A DNA stretch of 64,000 bases from Heyndrickxia shackletonii (GCF_001420715.1 NZ_LJJC01000004.1:1950177-2014176); one strand, 5' to 3'; positions 9,250-18,474 are shown, counted from the first letter of the stretch. Numbers and translations: made by a program. Notes: generated by a model not told the origin, from the sequence alone.

Positions 9250-9819
9250 CTAAAAAAATTGTCGTTTTTCCCTGTCCTCTTTAATAATTTCAACAGCTTC
9301 ACGAAAGCGCTGGGAGTGAATTATTTCCCTTTCACGTAAAAAACGAAGCCCATCATTTAAATCAGGGTCATCACTCATATTAATGATCCATTGATACGTC
9401 GCTCTTGCCTTTTCTTCGGCAGCAATATCTTCATATAGATCTGTAATCGGGTCTCCTTTTGCTTGGATGTAGGTCGCGGTGAATGGTACCCCAGCGGCAT
9501 TGTGATAAAATAATGCCGAATCATGGTCAACATAATGAGGTGCCAGCCCAGCCTGTTTTAATTGATCAGGTGTAGCATCTTTTGTTAATTTATAAACCAT
9601 AGTTGCAATCATTTCAAGGTGGGCAAATTCTTCTGTCCCAATATCATTTAATAGACCGATAACTTTATCTGGAATAGTGTACCTTTGATTTAGATAGCGT
9701 AATGCTGCAGCTAATTCACCGTCTGCACCACCATATTGTTCAATTAGTAATTTTGCAAGCATGGGATTACAAGTGCTGACTCTTACTGGATATTGCAGCT
9801 TTTTTTCATATACCCACAT
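9250..9819 (-). CDS. cotJC: Spore coat protein CotJC (manganese-catalase family)
   Basis: A 189-residue member of the manganese-catalase ferritin-like family, equal in length to B. subtilis CotJC. Carboxylate and histidine patches include GTEEFAHLEMI and AAEEKARATYQW, typical di-metal helices. It is a spore coat component made in the mother cell and packaged with CotJA. It is the last gene of cotJABC; the gap to cotJB is 32 nt. Catalase activity is inferred from the family. Confidence 0.95.
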   Translation of the reverse strand: MWVYEKKLQYPVRVSTCNPMLAKLLIEQYGGADGELAAALRYLNQRYTIPDKVIGLLNDIGTEEFAHLEMIATMVYKLTKDATPDQLKQAGLAPHYVDHDSALFYHNAAGVPFTATYIQAKGDPITDLYEDIAAEEKARATYQWIINMSDDPDLNDGLRFLREREIIHSQRFREAVEIIKEDREKRQFF

Positions 9820-9851
9820 GTTTTTCCCTCACTCCTTTTGATTATGAACGT

Positions 9852-10112
9852 TTAAACCTGCCATGGCCACGGAGCTTCTTTCCAATCCCATGGATAATGG
9901 GAATAACTATGTCCAAAGCTCGTTAAAGATCCGAAACGTTTTTCAAATTCTCTTTTTAAGGGCTTCCTTTGTTTAATAAGCATATTATATTGTTGAATTG
10001 CCTCATGGTCATCTGGATGAGTATCTAAGTATAATGTTAGTTCCACAATGACAAAATCAATTGCTTGGATTTCTTCAAGCATTTGATAATATTCTGGCGG
10101 TAATTCTTTCAT
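9852..10112 (-). CDS. cotJB: Spore coat protein CotJB
   Basis: An 86-residue coat protein (MKELPPEYYQMLEEIQAID, ending with several Trp/Pro residues). The upstream frame extends further, but AAAGGAG inside the end of cotJA lies 10 nt before the ATG at 10112, and this start gives the length of B. subtilis CotJB. The region of residues 20-55 is helical and charged. It is needed for CotJ assembly in B. subtilis. Confidence 0.93.
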   Translation of the reverse strand: MKELPPEYYQMLEEIQAIDFVIVELTLYLDTHPDDHEAIQQYNMLIKQRKPLKREFEKRFGSLTSFGHSYSHYPWDWKEAPWPWQV

Positions 10113-10119
10113 GCTTTGC

Positions 10120-10338
10120 TCACTCCTTTGCTCTTTCATACGGGCTATAATACGGATCATATAAAGGCTGCCATAATGTCCCTTTCTTTAGTGCTTCAAA
10201 TGGTGAAAATTGCGGCAAATTAGGCGGTTGAAATCCCATATATAAATGTGGCGGGGTAGAATAGGTTTTTTCAAGAATGGGTGGACATGGATCAAACGGG
10301 CTGACAAAAGGTTTATAGCTTTTATAATTGGAAGACAT
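10120..10338 (-). CDS. cotJA: Spore coat protein CotJA
   Basis: A 72-residue protein rich in Pro, Tyr and Phe (SPFDPCPPILEKTYSTPP, QPLYDPYYSPYE), typical of CotJA, which interacts with CotJC. AAGGAGGGG precedes the ATG. It is first in cotJABC, with a SigmaE-like promoter just upstream. The stop is 7 nt before the cotJB start. Confidence 0.92.
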   Translation of the reverse strand: MSSNYKSYKPFVSPFDPCPPILEKTYSTPPHLYMGFQPPNLPQFSPFEALKKGTLWQPLYDPYYSPYERAKE

Positions 10339-10368
10339 TTTTTCCCCTCCTTATGCATTTCATATTTA

Positions 10369-10396
10369 AGTGTATGGATAATTGTTATAATAAATG
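10369..10396 (-). promoter_or_regulatory. SigmaE-type promoter of cotJABC
   Basis: On the reverse strand CATACACT (10369-10376) matches the SigmaE -10 consensus CATACAnT. About 14 nt further upstream lies the weaker -35-like ACATTTA. It is about 30 bp before the cotJA start. B. subtilis cotJ is SigmaE-dependent. Confidence 0.55.
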
Positions 10397-10504
10397 TCTT
10401 AATTTTTTGTCAATAATCGAAAATTCTATTATTCGAAAAAAGGAATTTTCTCGAAATATGTTGAATTATTTATTCAAGCTTATAAATTCTGATGAGGTGA
10501 TGGT

Positions 10505-11137
10505 ATGTTTGCTAAAAGTATTATGATTCCTAAACATCGTTGTGTAGTAGTAAGTGTTGATGATTCAGTTGAAACAGCACTTAATCTTTTGGAAACACGA
10601 GGAATAGATTGCCTTCCTGTGCTTAATGGAGATGAGTATGCAGGGGTTATTACTCATTATCATATTTATAAGAATTTCTATGAATTAAACGTTTCAAAAG
10701 AGGAATTTCTCCAATCAAAAAAAGTAAAGGATGTCGCAACTCACCAAGATAAATATTTAAAAGGCAATGAAATTTTTGAGGAAACATTAGTTGTGCTGAA
10801 GGATTTTCCATTACTTGCTGTAGTAGATGAGAATAATATTTTTTTAGGAATCGTCACTCGTTTTGATGTATTAGAGCAGTTTCAAAGCGCATTTGGGGTG
10901 TATAAACCTGGTGTAAGGATAGCCTTTAGTTCGGTAGAAGTGGAAGGCAGAATTTCAAGATTGGCCGATATTATCGGGCAATTCCATGAATCAGTGATTT
11001 CACTAGTAACCTTTGATGAAACAGATAAGCTTGTGCGCAGAATCGTGTTAAAGATTGAAAAGCGAGATAATATTGATAAATTTGTTTCAAAATTGGAAAG
11101 CTCCGGATTTAGGATATTACATATTGTTGAAGACTAA
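10505..11137 (+). CDS. CBS-pair protein with C-terminal ACT-like domain (CbpA-type)
   Basis: A 210-residue cytosolic protein. Two CBS motifs occupy about residues 1-60 (SIMIPKHRCVVVSVDDSVETAL, split across strands) and 70-130 (LLAVVDENNIFLGIVTRFDVLEQF). An ACT-like segment follows at about 138-210 (VRIAFSSVEVEGRISRLADIIGQF, FRILHIVED). This arrangement resembles the Listeria c-di-AMP-binding protein CbpA; that link is from memory and would need alignment. GAGGTGAT precedes ATG 10505. It appears monocistronic, divergent from cotJ. Confidence 0.72.
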   Translation: MFAKSIMIPKHRCVVVSVDDSVETALNLLETRGIDCLPVLNGDEYAGVITHYHIYKNFYELNVSKEEFLQSKKVKDVATHQDKYLKGNEIFEETLVVLKDFPLLAVVDENNIFLGIVTRFDVLEQFQSAFGVYKPGVRIAFSSVEVEGRISRLADIIGQFHESVISLVTFDETDKLVRRIVLKIEKRDNIDKFVSKLESSGFRILHIVED

Positions 11138-11300
11138 ATGGAGCATGCACATTTGGAATGAATTGAAAATAGATTTATTACTATAGTCCTCTCTTTTTAT
11201 GAGAGGATTTTTATTATATTTCATCCATGTTTTAATTGAAATATCATCTGTTTTTTTTATGATATGATAAATACACTGATAAATAAATCGGAGGTAATAA

Positions 11301-12074
11301 ATGGTATTTTTATGGATTGTATTGCTTATTTTTATCGGATTGCTGGTATTTTACATGCTTAAAGAAGCCTTTTTAAATCAGGTAATACACCAAATAATCG
11401 CCTTTCCAGATTTTCCGACAGGATTTAAGGATCTGAAAATATTTTTTATTTCAGATATCCATCGCCGAAAAATTCATGAATCAATCATAATGGATGTGGG
11501 GAAAAATGCGGATTTTGTTATAATAGGCGGGGATTTGCTTGAAAAAGGTGTACCTCTGGATAGAGTGGAGTACAATTTACAATTATTGAAAAAAGTTGGC
11601 CCCCTATATTTTGTTTGGGGAAATAATGATTATGAGATGATGGAAAATGAATTGCTGGCAGTACTAAAAAGAAATGATGTAAAAGTATTAAGAAATGAAT
11701 CCATTATTTTTCGGGCGCCAAACGGTCAATCTCTTGCCCTTTTAGGAATAGATGACATATCACAAGAAAATGATCGTTTAGATTTAGCTTTATATGGAAC
11801 AGAATTCGTAGATTTTAAAATATTAATCAGTCATAATCCACGAATTACAGAGAAAATGCGAAAGGAAGATAAGATTTCTTTCGTAATGAGCGGGCACACC
11901 CATGGCGGTCAAATACAATTTTTCGGATATAGCCCGTATCAAAAAGGCGGGATTTATAAATCAGATATTACAACATTGTTTGTAAGCAATGGCTATGGAA
12001 CAAGCATGTTGCCTTTAAGACTCGGTGCAAAGCCGGAAACTCATTTCATTACCATAACTAGAGAGGAAAATTAA
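11301..12074 (+). CDS. ypbG: YpbG, membrane-anchored metallophosphoesterase
   Basis: A 257-residue protein with an N-terminal membrane segment (about residues 2-22) and a calcineurin-like phosphoesterase domain. Metal motifs appear in order: FISDIHRR (DxH), GGDLLEKG (GD), WGNNDYE (GNND), SHNPR and SGHTHGG (GHxH). GGAGGTAATAA is just before ATG 11301. B. subtilis YpbG has the same position and length. The substrate is not known. Confidence 0.9.
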   Translation: MVFLWIVLLIFIGLLVFYMLKEAFLNQVIHQIIAFPDFPTGFKDLKIFFISDIHRRKIHESIIMDVGKNADFVIIGGDLLEKGVPLDRVEYNLQLLKKVGPLYFVWGNNDYEMMENELLAVLKRNDVKVLRNESIIFRAPNGQSLALLGIDDISQENDRLDLALYGTEFVDFKILISHNPRITEKMRKEDKISFVMSGHTHGGQIQFFGYSPYQKGGIYKSDITTLFVSNGYGTSMLPLRLGAKPETHFITITREEN

Positions 12075-12175
12075 CCTTTATTTTGCGTTTCTTTTCCTAA
12101 TGTTAATTAAAATGAACCATCTAATTCGCTTTTCATACTATGGTGTTAAGAGCCAAAGTTCAGGGGGCGAAGTAA

Positions 12176-12727
12176 ATGAAGTTAGAACGTTTATCACAGA
12201 ACAAACTAAAGTACTCCATTACATTTGAGGAACTAGTTAAAAAAGGATTTCTGGAAGAAGGACTGGAATCCTTTATTTGGCACGACTTATTTGACGAAAT
12301 GGTGGAGGTTGCAAAAGAAGAGTATCATTTTGAGGTTACCGATTCCATTTCAATAGAAATTTATTCTCTGAACCCGAAAGAAATTGTCTTAATCTTAACG
12401 ATTGATGAAATTTCTGAGCTAATAGAAGAGGGTATCGAAAATAATGGGATAAATCGAAAAAATATCTATTGCTTTCAATCGATCGAGGATGTCATATTGC
12501 TTTCATTATGTGTGCACAACTTACAATTAAACATTGCCAGTAAACTTATACAATTTGAAAATCAATATTATATAATTATTCAATCAGATAATTTGAACAC
12601 TTTTCCTTTTTTATGTGAAGAATATGGAACACAAACTAACACATCCGCTGAGTTTTTGGAGGAATATGGGGTACCAATCATTGAGCATAATGCATTGGAT
12701 GTTATTTCAACTTACTTTTCAAGATAA
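12176..12727 (+). CDS. ypbH: MecA-paralogue adaptor protein YpbH
   Basis: A 183-residue protein of the MecA/NegC family. The N-terminus (MKLERLSQNKLKYSITFEEL) corresponds to the substrate-recognition part, and the C-terminal half (about 100-180) to the ClpC-binding part. Here the position beside ypbG matches the B. subtilis paralogue YpbH, not MecA itself. YpbH binds ClpC and affects competence and sporulation. GGGGGCGAAG precedes the ATG. Confidence 0.9.
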   Translation: MKLERLSQNKLKYSITFEELVKKGFLEEGLESFIWHDLFDEMVEVAKEEYHFEVTDSISIEIYSLNPKEIVLILTIDEISELIEEGIENNGINRKNIYCFQSIEDVILLSLCVHNLQLNIASKLIQFENQYYIIIQSDNLNTFPFLCEEYGTQTNTSAEFLEEYGVPIIEHNALDVISTYFSR

Positions 12728-12740
12728 ATGTAAATGTATT

Positions 12741-12773
12741 AAAAGGAGGTCTTATAAATACGGACTTCCTTTT
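12741..12773 (+). terminator. Terminator after ypbH
   Basis: Arms 12741-12751 and 12763-12773 form an 11-bp stem with one G-U pair, followed by T-rich sequence. Confidence 0.75.
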
Positions 12774-12841
12774 CTGTTTGATTATTTGTCAACAATATTT
12801 TGATAGCGGTTACAAAAAATTTAAAAGTATCATTTTTTATA

Positions 12842-12869
12842 TTGCAATCATGGATTAAAAGTGTATACT
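12842..12869 (+). promoter_or_regulatory. Probable SigA promoter of gudB
   Basis: TTGCAA at 12842-12847 and TATACT at 12864-12869 are 16 nt apart, about 60 bp before the gudB start. Confidence 0.45.
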
Positions 12870-12927
12870 ATGTCTGAAAGGCTGATACTTTTTTTGACTT
12901 AAGTGATTATTTAGGAGGTTTGCAATA

Positions 12928-14205
12928 ATGGCAGCCGAGAAGGGTGCAGAACAAAAAGCATTAGAAGAAAAACACGATGTTTTAAAATCAACACAAACAG
13001 TTATCCATGAAGCATTAGAAAAACTTGGATACCCTGAAGAAGTGTACGAATTGTTGAAAGAACCGATGAGAATGTTAACAGTAAAAATTCCGGTTCGTAT
13101 GGACGATGGTACTACTAAAATTTTTACCGGATTTCGTGCACAGCATAATGATGCCGTTGGTCCTACCAAAGGTGGAATTCGCTTTCATCCAAATGTAACA
13201 GAAAATGAAGTAAAAGCATTGTCTATCTGGATGACTTTAAAATGCGGAATTGTGAATCTTCCTTATGGAGGAGGTAAAGGAGGCATTATCTGCGATCCTC
13301 GTGAAATGTCTTTCCGAGAGCTTGAGGCGTTAAGCCGTGGATATGTACGGGCTATAAGTCAAATTGTAGGTCCTACAAAGGATATTCCGGCTCCAGATGT
13401 ATTCACGAATTCACAAATTATGGCGTGGATGATGGATGAGTACAGCCGAATTGATGAATTTAATTCTCCTGGATTTATTACTGGAAAACCGTTAGTACTA
13501 GGTGGATCACATGGTCGTGAATCTGCAACTGCAAAAGGTGTAACAATTTGTATCCATGAAGCTGCAAAGCGCAGAGGCATTAATCTTAAAGGTGCTCGTG
13601 TAGTAGTTCAAGGATTCGGTAACGCCGGAAGCTTTTTATCCAAATTCATGCATGATGAAGGTGCAAAGGTAATCGGGATTTCCGATGCATATGGTGCACT
13701 TTATGATCCAGATGGTCTTGATATAGATTATTTACTTGATCGTCGAGACAGTTTTGGTACCGTTACGAAACTATTCGACAATACGATTTCAAATAAAGAA
13801 TTACTTGAATTAGATTGTGATATTCTTGTGCCAGCAGCTATTGAAAATCAAATTACAGAAGAAAATGCACATAATATTCGTGCTCAGATTGTTGTAGAAG
13901 CTGCAAATGGACCTACTACACTTGAAGCTACTCGAATTTTAACAGAACGCGGAATTTTATTAGTTCCCGATGTACTAGCCTCTTCTGGAGGAGTTACAGT
14001 TTCTTACTTTGAGTGGGTTCAAAATAATCAAGGCTACTATTGGACTGAAGAAGAAATTGATGAAAAACTTGAAAAAGTTTTGGTTAATTCATTTGAAAAT
14101 GTTTATAATACTTCCCAAACTAGAAGAGTTGATATGAGACTTGCGGCATATATGGTTGGTGTAAGAAAAGCTGCAGAAGCATCACGTTTTAGAGGTTGGA
14201 TTTAA
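12928..14205 (+). CDS. gudB: NAD-specific glutamate dehydrogenase GudB
   Basis: A 425-residue hexameric-type glutamate dehydrogenase that deaminates glutamate to 2-oxoglutarate. Substrate lysines are in GPTKGGIRFHP and LKCGIVNLPYGGGKGG. The catalytic Asp lies in PAPDVFTN. The NAD Rossmann motif is VVQGFGNAGS. The residues ENEVKALSIWM contain a single VKA, so it lacks the inactivating 3-residue duplication found in B. subtilis 168 GudB. It should be active. Locus and sequence favour gudB over rocG. The Shine-Dalgarno is AGGAGGTTT. Confidence 0.95.
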   Translation: MAAEKGAEQKALEEKHDVLKSTQTVIHEALEKLGYPEEVYELLKEPMRMLTVKIPVRMDDGTTKIFTGFRAQHNDAVGPTKGGIRFHPNVTENEVKALSIWMTLKCGIVNLPYGGGKGGIICDPREMSFRELEALSRGYVRAISQIVGPTKDIPAPDVFTNSQIMAWMMDEYSRIDEFNSPGFITGKPLVLGGSHGRESATAKGVTICIHEAAKRRGINLKGARVVVQGFGNAGSFLSKFMHDEGAKVIGISDAYGALYDPDGLDIDYLLDRRDSFGTVTKLFDNTISNKELLELDCDILVPAAIENQITEENAHNIRAQIVVEAANGPTTLEATRILTERGILLVPDVLASSGGVTVSYFEWVQNNQGYYWTEEEIDEKLEKVLVNSFENVYNTSQTRRVDMRLAAYMVGVRKAAEASRFRGWI

Positions 14206-14566
14206 TTCTGAATGGACTTTATTCCTGATAAATTATGATTTTCGTATTGTAGTAAGACTTTTAAAATAGGTTTAGGATTGGGGCATCTTTTCTTTAATAG
14301 GGATATCCATTCTAAAGCCGAATTAAGGAACTTATTAGTTCTAATTACAAAAGTAACAAGCTTAAAGAAAAGAGCCTTTATTGCCGGACTTATTTTAATT
14401 TTTCTTTTTGCATTCAATTTCATTGCAGGAAAAATAGTTATCCCCTATCATGTTGATAGGGGCTTTATTTATTTTTAAGGATATAATGTTTTAAAGCACC
14501 ATTCGATATTACATTATTGTATATCAATTGAATTCTGAATTTCAGTGTATTTATAGAGGTGAAATT
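14206..14566. other. Intergenic region, 361 bp
   Basis: Holds the hairpin at 14442-14462 and a short motif around AGGGATATCCAT (14298-14310) that is also found at 27518-27528. A 66-codon plus-strand frame at 14278 has no ribosome site or family resemblance and is not accepted as a gene. Confidence 0.5.
14442..14462 (+). terminator. Hairpin terminator downstream of gudB
   Basis: A 9-bp perfect stem (CCCCTATCA with TGATAGGGG, loop TGT) is followed by CTTTATTTATTTTT. It lies 236 bp after gudB, so a long 3' untranslated region or a small RNA in between is possible. Confidence 0.75.
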
Positions 14567-15535
14567 ATGCAACGCGAGGATTGTATTATTGTAGGCGGTG
14601 GTCCATGTGGTTTAGCAGCGGCAATCGCCATGAAGGATATCGGTAAAAGTCCGCTCATCATAGAGAAGGGGAATATTGTAAATTCCATTTATCATTATCC
14701 AACCCACCAAACCTTTTTTAGTTCGAGTGAAAAGCTCGAGATTGGAGAAGTTCCGTTTATTACGGAAAACCTTAAACCGAAGCGAAATCAAGCCTTAACT
14801 TATTATCGAGAAGTGGTGAAAAGAAAAGAGATTAGAATACATCGCTACGAAGTGGTAACGCAGGTTGAAAAGCATAAGAGTGATTTTATCGTAACCACAT
14901 CAAAAGGGCAATATAATACTTCGTATGTAATTATCGCTACTGGTTATTATGATCACCCCAATTATATGAATATCCCAGGTGAAAACTTAGAAAAAGTTCA
15001 CCATTATTTTAAAGAAGCCCATCCTTTTTTTGATTTGGATGTCACCGTTATTGGCGGAAAAAACTCTGCTGTAGACGCTGCCATTGAGCTAAATAAAGCA
15101 GGTGCAAGGGTCACTGTTTTATATCGGGGAAGTGAGTATTCCAAAAGCGTCAAACCATGGATTTTGCCTGAATTTGACTCCCTTGTTCGAAACGAAGCGA
15201 TACAAATGGAATTTAACGCTAATGTCGTAGAGATTAAAGAGAAAAGTTTAATTTATGATGTGAATGGAATCAAAAAGGAAATTAAAAATGATTTTGTATT
15301 TGCGATGACTGGTTATCATCCTGACCATCGATTTATTCAAAATATGGGCGTTAATATTGATGAGGAAACCGGAAAGCCCATTTTTGATGAAGAAACAATG
15401 GAAACAAATATAGAAGGTATTTTTATTGCCGGTGTGATTGCTGCTGGAAATAATGCGAATGAAATCTTTATTGAAAATGGACGTTTCCATGGCGGACTAA
15501 TTGCAAATTCGATAAAAAAACGTGAACTGAAATAA
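14567..15535 (+). CDS. ypdA: Bacillithiol-disulfide reductase YpdA (Bdr)
   Basis: A 322-residue flavoprotein of the thioredoxin-reductase-like group. The FAD motif is IIVGGGPCGLAAA near the N-terminus and the NADPH motif is VIGGKNSAVDAAIEL around residue 165. The C-terminal FAD segment GIFIAGVIAAG is near 290. There is no CxxC redox pair, as in YpdA. It reduces bacillithiol disulfide. The frame extends upstream to a TTG, but GAGGTGAAATT places the start at ATG 14567. Bacillithiol synthesis genes bshB1 and bshA are in the same window. Confidence 0.92.
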   Translation: MQREDCIIVGGGPCGLAAAIAMKDIGKSPLIIEKGNIVNSIYHYPTHQTFFSSSEKLEIGEVPFITENLKPKRNQALTYYREVVKRKEIRIHRYEVVTQVEKHKSDFIVTTSKGQYNTSYVIIATGYYDHPNYMNIPGENLEKVHHYFKEAHPFFDLDVTVIGGKNSAVDAAIELNKAGARVTVLYRGSEYSKSVKPWILPEFDSLVRNEAIQMEFNANVVEIKEKSLIYDVNGIKKEIKNDFVFAMTGYHPDHRFIQNMGVNIDEETGKPIFDEETMETNIEGIFIAGVIAAGNNANEIFIENGRFHGGLIANSIKKRELK

Positions 15536-15563
15536 ACTCCCGCGAAAAGGCGGGAGTTTATTT
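15530..15563 (+). terminator. Terminator after ypdA (also faces ansA)
   Basis: Arms 15530-15543 and 15550-15563 pair perfectly over 14 bp with A-rich and T-rich flanks, so it can serve both convergent genes. It overlaps the ypdA stop codon. Confidence 0.9.
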
Positions 15564-15636
15564 CTTAAAATTATCCCTTTGGATAACTACTTAAAAATTT
15601 TTTCTGCGTCTGGCTTCAGCACTTATGGATTTATTC

Positions 15637-16611
15637 TCAGTGATGAAATATTTCTTCAATCTCTTTAATATTTTGTGTATAAGATAATGTTATTAAAAGT
15701 TTGATTCTTGCTTTTTGACCATTGAGACCATTAGAAAAAATGGCACCCATTTCTTTTAGTCTTTTACCGCCGCCCTCATAGCCATATACATCTTGTACAA
15801 TTCCGTTAAAGCATCTGGAAACTAATATAACAGGAATATCTTCGTCCAATAGCGCTTTAATACCTTCTACTGTTGCAGGGGGCAAATTCCCTTGTCCCAA
15901 TGCTTCAATGACAACCCCTTCATACTTCATATCTCGGATGGCGAAAAACAGAGAAGAGTCCATTCCTGCATGAGCTTTAATAAGCGCAACTCTCTTAGAA
16001 ATATCTTTTACATTATAGTATTCTCGATCGGTAGGCTGATGATGAAAAATGATTCCTTGCTTTGCAACGATGCCAATAGGTCCATACTGTGGACTTTGAA
16101 AAGTGGAAACATTGCTTGTATGGGTTTTCGTAACATTTTTCGCTGTATGAATTTCATCATTTAAAACGACTAAAACACCTTTTCCTTTTGCGCCATCACT
16201 AGCTGCAACTCGAATCGAGGAAATCAAATTATAAAGACCATCTGAACCAATTTCATTACTTGAGCGCATCGCCCCCGTAACCACGATTGGAAAATCAAAA
16301 GGTATCGTCAGATCAAGAAAATAAGCTGTTTCTTCTAGTGTGTCAGTTCCGTGTGTAATAACTACGCCATCAATTTTATTTTTTTGATGCTCCTCTTCAA
16401 TTAAGTCTTTTAAGAAAAGCATCTCATTTGTAGTAATATGCGGTGACGGAAGATTAAATGGTTCTTTAATAATTAGATTGGCAAGATCAGAAAGAATCGA
16501 TGTTTGTGAGGTTAAAGGATTTTCCTCTCCGGGTTTTACTGCTCCGGTTTCTTGATCTTCAAACATAGATATTGTCCCGCCTGTATGAATGATTAAAATA
16601 TTTTTTTTCAT
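15637..16611 (-). CDS. ansA: L-asparaginase AnsA
   Basis: A 324-residue asparaginase without a signal peptide, converting asparagine to aspartate and ammonia. First catalytic triad: HTGGTISM (Thr). Second: THGTDTLEETA (Thr-Asp) with Lys-equivalent region VTGAMRSSNEIGSDG. The start is preceded on the reverse strand by GGGGGAAAAC. In B. subtilis ansA is paired with ansB and the repressor ansR; neither is adjacent here, so control may differ. Confidence 0.93.
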   Translation of the reverse strand: MKKNILIIHTGGTISMFEDQETGAVKPGEENPLTSQTSILSDLANLIIKEPFNLPSPHITTNEMLFLKDLIEEEHQKNKIDGVVITHGTDTLEETAYFLDLTIPFDFPIVVTGAMRSSNEIGSDGLYNLISSIRVAASDGAKGKGVLVVLNDEIHTAKNVTKTHTSNVSTFQSPQYGPIGIVAKQGIIFHHQPTDREYYNVKDISKRVALIKAHAGMDSSLFFAIRDMKYEGVVIEALGQGNLPPATVEGIKALLDEDIPVILVSRCFNGIVQDVYGYEGGGKRLKEMGAIFSNGLNGQKARIKLLITLSYTQNIKEIEEIFHH

Positions 16612-16760
16612 AAGTTTTCCCCCAACGATGTATAATTAGTTAATTTGCCTTGCATATAAGGGCAGTATTGTTCATTTGGATAGTGCTTTTTGATTATGTT
16701 ATTTCCATCCGTATATATACATGATACGATTAAGAAAACAGAAAGAAAAGAGGGCGTTTC

Positions 16761-17435
16761 ATGCTGGTAATTATATCAGCAGGTATTGCACCTGGTCTAG
16801 CATTGTTAAGCTATTTTTATCTAAAGGATCAATATGAACAAGAACCTATCTTGTTAGTTTTTAAATCCTTTATGTATGGGGCTATTCTTACGTTCCCAAT
16901 TATGTTTATACAACATGTACTTATAACGGAAAATGTACTTCAAGGAAAAATAGGGAGTGCATTTATAAGTACATCCTTACTAGAGGAATTTTTCAAGTGG
17001 TTTATTTTGTATTTTGCAGTTTATATGCATGGTGATTTTAATGAACCATATGATGGAATTGTTTATGGAGTCAGTGTTTCCCTTGGTTTTGCAACGGTGG
17101 AAAATATCTTATCACTGTTAGGCAATGGCATCGAGGTTGCCATTGGACGTGCATTGCTTCCGGTTTCTAGTCATGCTTTATTTGGTGTCGTTATGGGATA
17201 TTATCTTGGAAAAGGAAAATTCTCCAGTGATAAAAAATATATAAAGTGGCTATTTTTATCCTTTTTTATCTCCTTTCTTCTTCACGGTATATATGATTTC
17301 ATCCTTATTTCAGTTAAAAATTGGATTTATTGCATGGTTCCTTTTATGCTTTTTCTCTGGTGGTATGGCTTAAGAAAAGTAAAGCATGCACATATATTGA
17401 CAGAAAAACTTCATCGAAAAGCATTGGAAAAATAA
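16761..17435 (+). CDS. prsW: Intramembrane protease PrsW (site-1 protease for RsiW)
   Basis: A 224-residue multi-pass protein. The catalytic glutamates E75 and E76 lie in LLEEFFKWF, and the conserved histidine in [17 protein letters not shown]. In B. subtilis PrsW makes the first cut in the anti-SigmaW factor RsiW after envelope stress. AGAGGGCG precedes the ATG. sigW-rsiW is not in this window. It sits immediately before sleB, as in B. subtilis. Confidence 0.93.
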   Translation: MLVIISAGIAPGLALLSYFYLKDQYEQEPILLVFKSFMYGAILTFPIMFIQHVLITENVLQGKIGSAFISTSLLEEFFKWFILYFAVYMHGDFNEPYDGIVYGVSVSLGFATVENILSLLGNGIEVAIGRALLPVSSHALFGVVMGYYLGKGKFSSDKKYIKWLFLSFFISFLLHGIYDFILISVKNWIYCMVPFMLFLWWYGLRKVKHAHILTEKLHRKALEK

Positions 17436-17467
17436 AAGTAATAGGAAAATCGAATCCTATTACTTTT
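17434..17467 (+). terminator. Terminator after prsW
   Basis: Arms 17434-17446 and 17455-17467 pair over 13 bp (AAAAGTAATAGGA with its complement) followed by T residues. Confidence 0.9.
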
Positions 17468-17555
17468 TTGTATGATGATGTTAAAAGCTACTCTGTGAAT
17501 TTTCATATTCGTAGTTGTTCCTCTTTTCCAATCCCACCACTCTTTATATTTTTCT

Positions 17556-17585
17556 TGAATAAAATACCTCTTATTTCAAAAACTA
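17556..17585 (+). promoter_or_regulatory. Possible SigmaG promoter of sleB-ypeB
   Basis: TGAATA at 17556-17561 and AAAACTA at 17579-17585 are 17 nt apart. This is close to the SigmaG pattern (TGAATA, CATACTA), and B. subtilis sleB is forespore-expressed from SigmaG. The -10 has two mismatches. Confidence 0.45.
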
Positions 17586-17621
17586 GTGGTAATTCTACAT
17601 CATTTTTGGAGGGTTAGATTC

Positions 17622-18461
17622 ATGAAGTATAGCACCTTACTGAAAGTTTTCTTCGTAATTGTGATGGTACCCTTTTTTACTATTTCAAATCAGCACCACG
17701 ACGCAAAAGCTTTTTCGAATCAAGTTATTCAGCGAGGTGCTACAGGTGACGATGTTATAGAATTACAAGCGCGATTACAAAATATTGGATTCTTTAATGG
17801 GAAAATTGATGGAGTCTTTGGCTGGGGTACATACTGGGCATTGAGGAATTTCCAAGAAAAATTTGGACTTCCCATAGATGGATTGGCAGGAGCTGACACA
17901 AAAGCAAAACTTGTAGCAGCTTCGAATTACAATCGGGATTTTGTTATGGGGCAAATAAAAAAAGGTAATGATTTTACCTATTATGGCGGAGTCGATATTA
18001 ATAAACAAATCAAGACGAATTCTTCTTCCACTAAATCAAATTCCACCAAGCCAAATACAGCAAATAATACATCCAATGTCACAGCATCAAATGTACCAAA
18101 TGGCTACTCTCAAAATGATATTCGATTAATGTCCAATGCAGTTTACGGGGAATCAAGAGGAGAACCTTATGAGGGTCAAGTAGCGGTAGCAGCTGTTATT
18201 TTAAATCGAGTTTCCAGTCCGTCTTTCCCTAATACTGTTTCGGGGGTTATTTTTCAACCAGGAGCATTTACAGCAGTTTCAGATGGCCAAATATGGTTAA
18301 CCCCCAATAAGACTGCAGAAAAAGCAGTAATGGATGCGATTAATGGTTGGGATCCTACGGGAAATGCTTTATATTACTTTAATCCGGCAACAGCAACTAG
18401 TAAATGGATTTGGGGAAGACCACAAATAAAACAAATAGGTAAACATATCTTTTGTAAATAA
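17622..18461 (+). CDS. sleB: Spore cortex-lytic enzyme SleB
   Basis: A 279-residue exported enzyme. A signal peptide covers about residues 1-27. A peptidoglycan-binding repeat lies at about 33-95 (GDDVIELQARLQNIGFF, GTYWALRNFQEKFGL). A Ser/Asn/Thr linker precedes the hydrolase_2 lytic transglycosylase domain at about 160-279 (NAVYGESRGEPYEGQVAVAA, with the catalytic Glu in GESRGE). It degrades cortex at muramic-lactam sites in germination. The start at 17622 follows GGAGGG; an upstream in-frame ATG has no ribosome site. ypeB follows by 13 nt. Confidence 0.95.
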   Translation: MKYSTLLKVFFVIVMVPFFTISNQHHDAKAFSNQVIQRGATGDDVIELQARLQNIGFFNGKIDGVFGWGTYWALRNFQEKFGLPIDGLAGADTKAKLVAASNYNRDFVMGQIKKGNDFTYYGGVDINKQIKTNSSSTKSNSTKPNTANNTSNVTASNVPNGYSQNDIRLMSNAVYGESRGEPYEGQVAVAAVILNRVSSPSFPNTVSGVIFQPGAFTAVSDGQIWLTPNKTAEKAVMDAINGWDPTGNALYYFNPATATSKWIWGRPQIKQIGKHIFCK

Positions 18462-18474
18462 GGGGTGATGAAAG

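Noticed and set aside
14278-14478. 66-codon plus frame after gudB
   Set aside because: It runs through a terminator hairpin, begins at TTG without a ribosome site and has AT-rich random composition.
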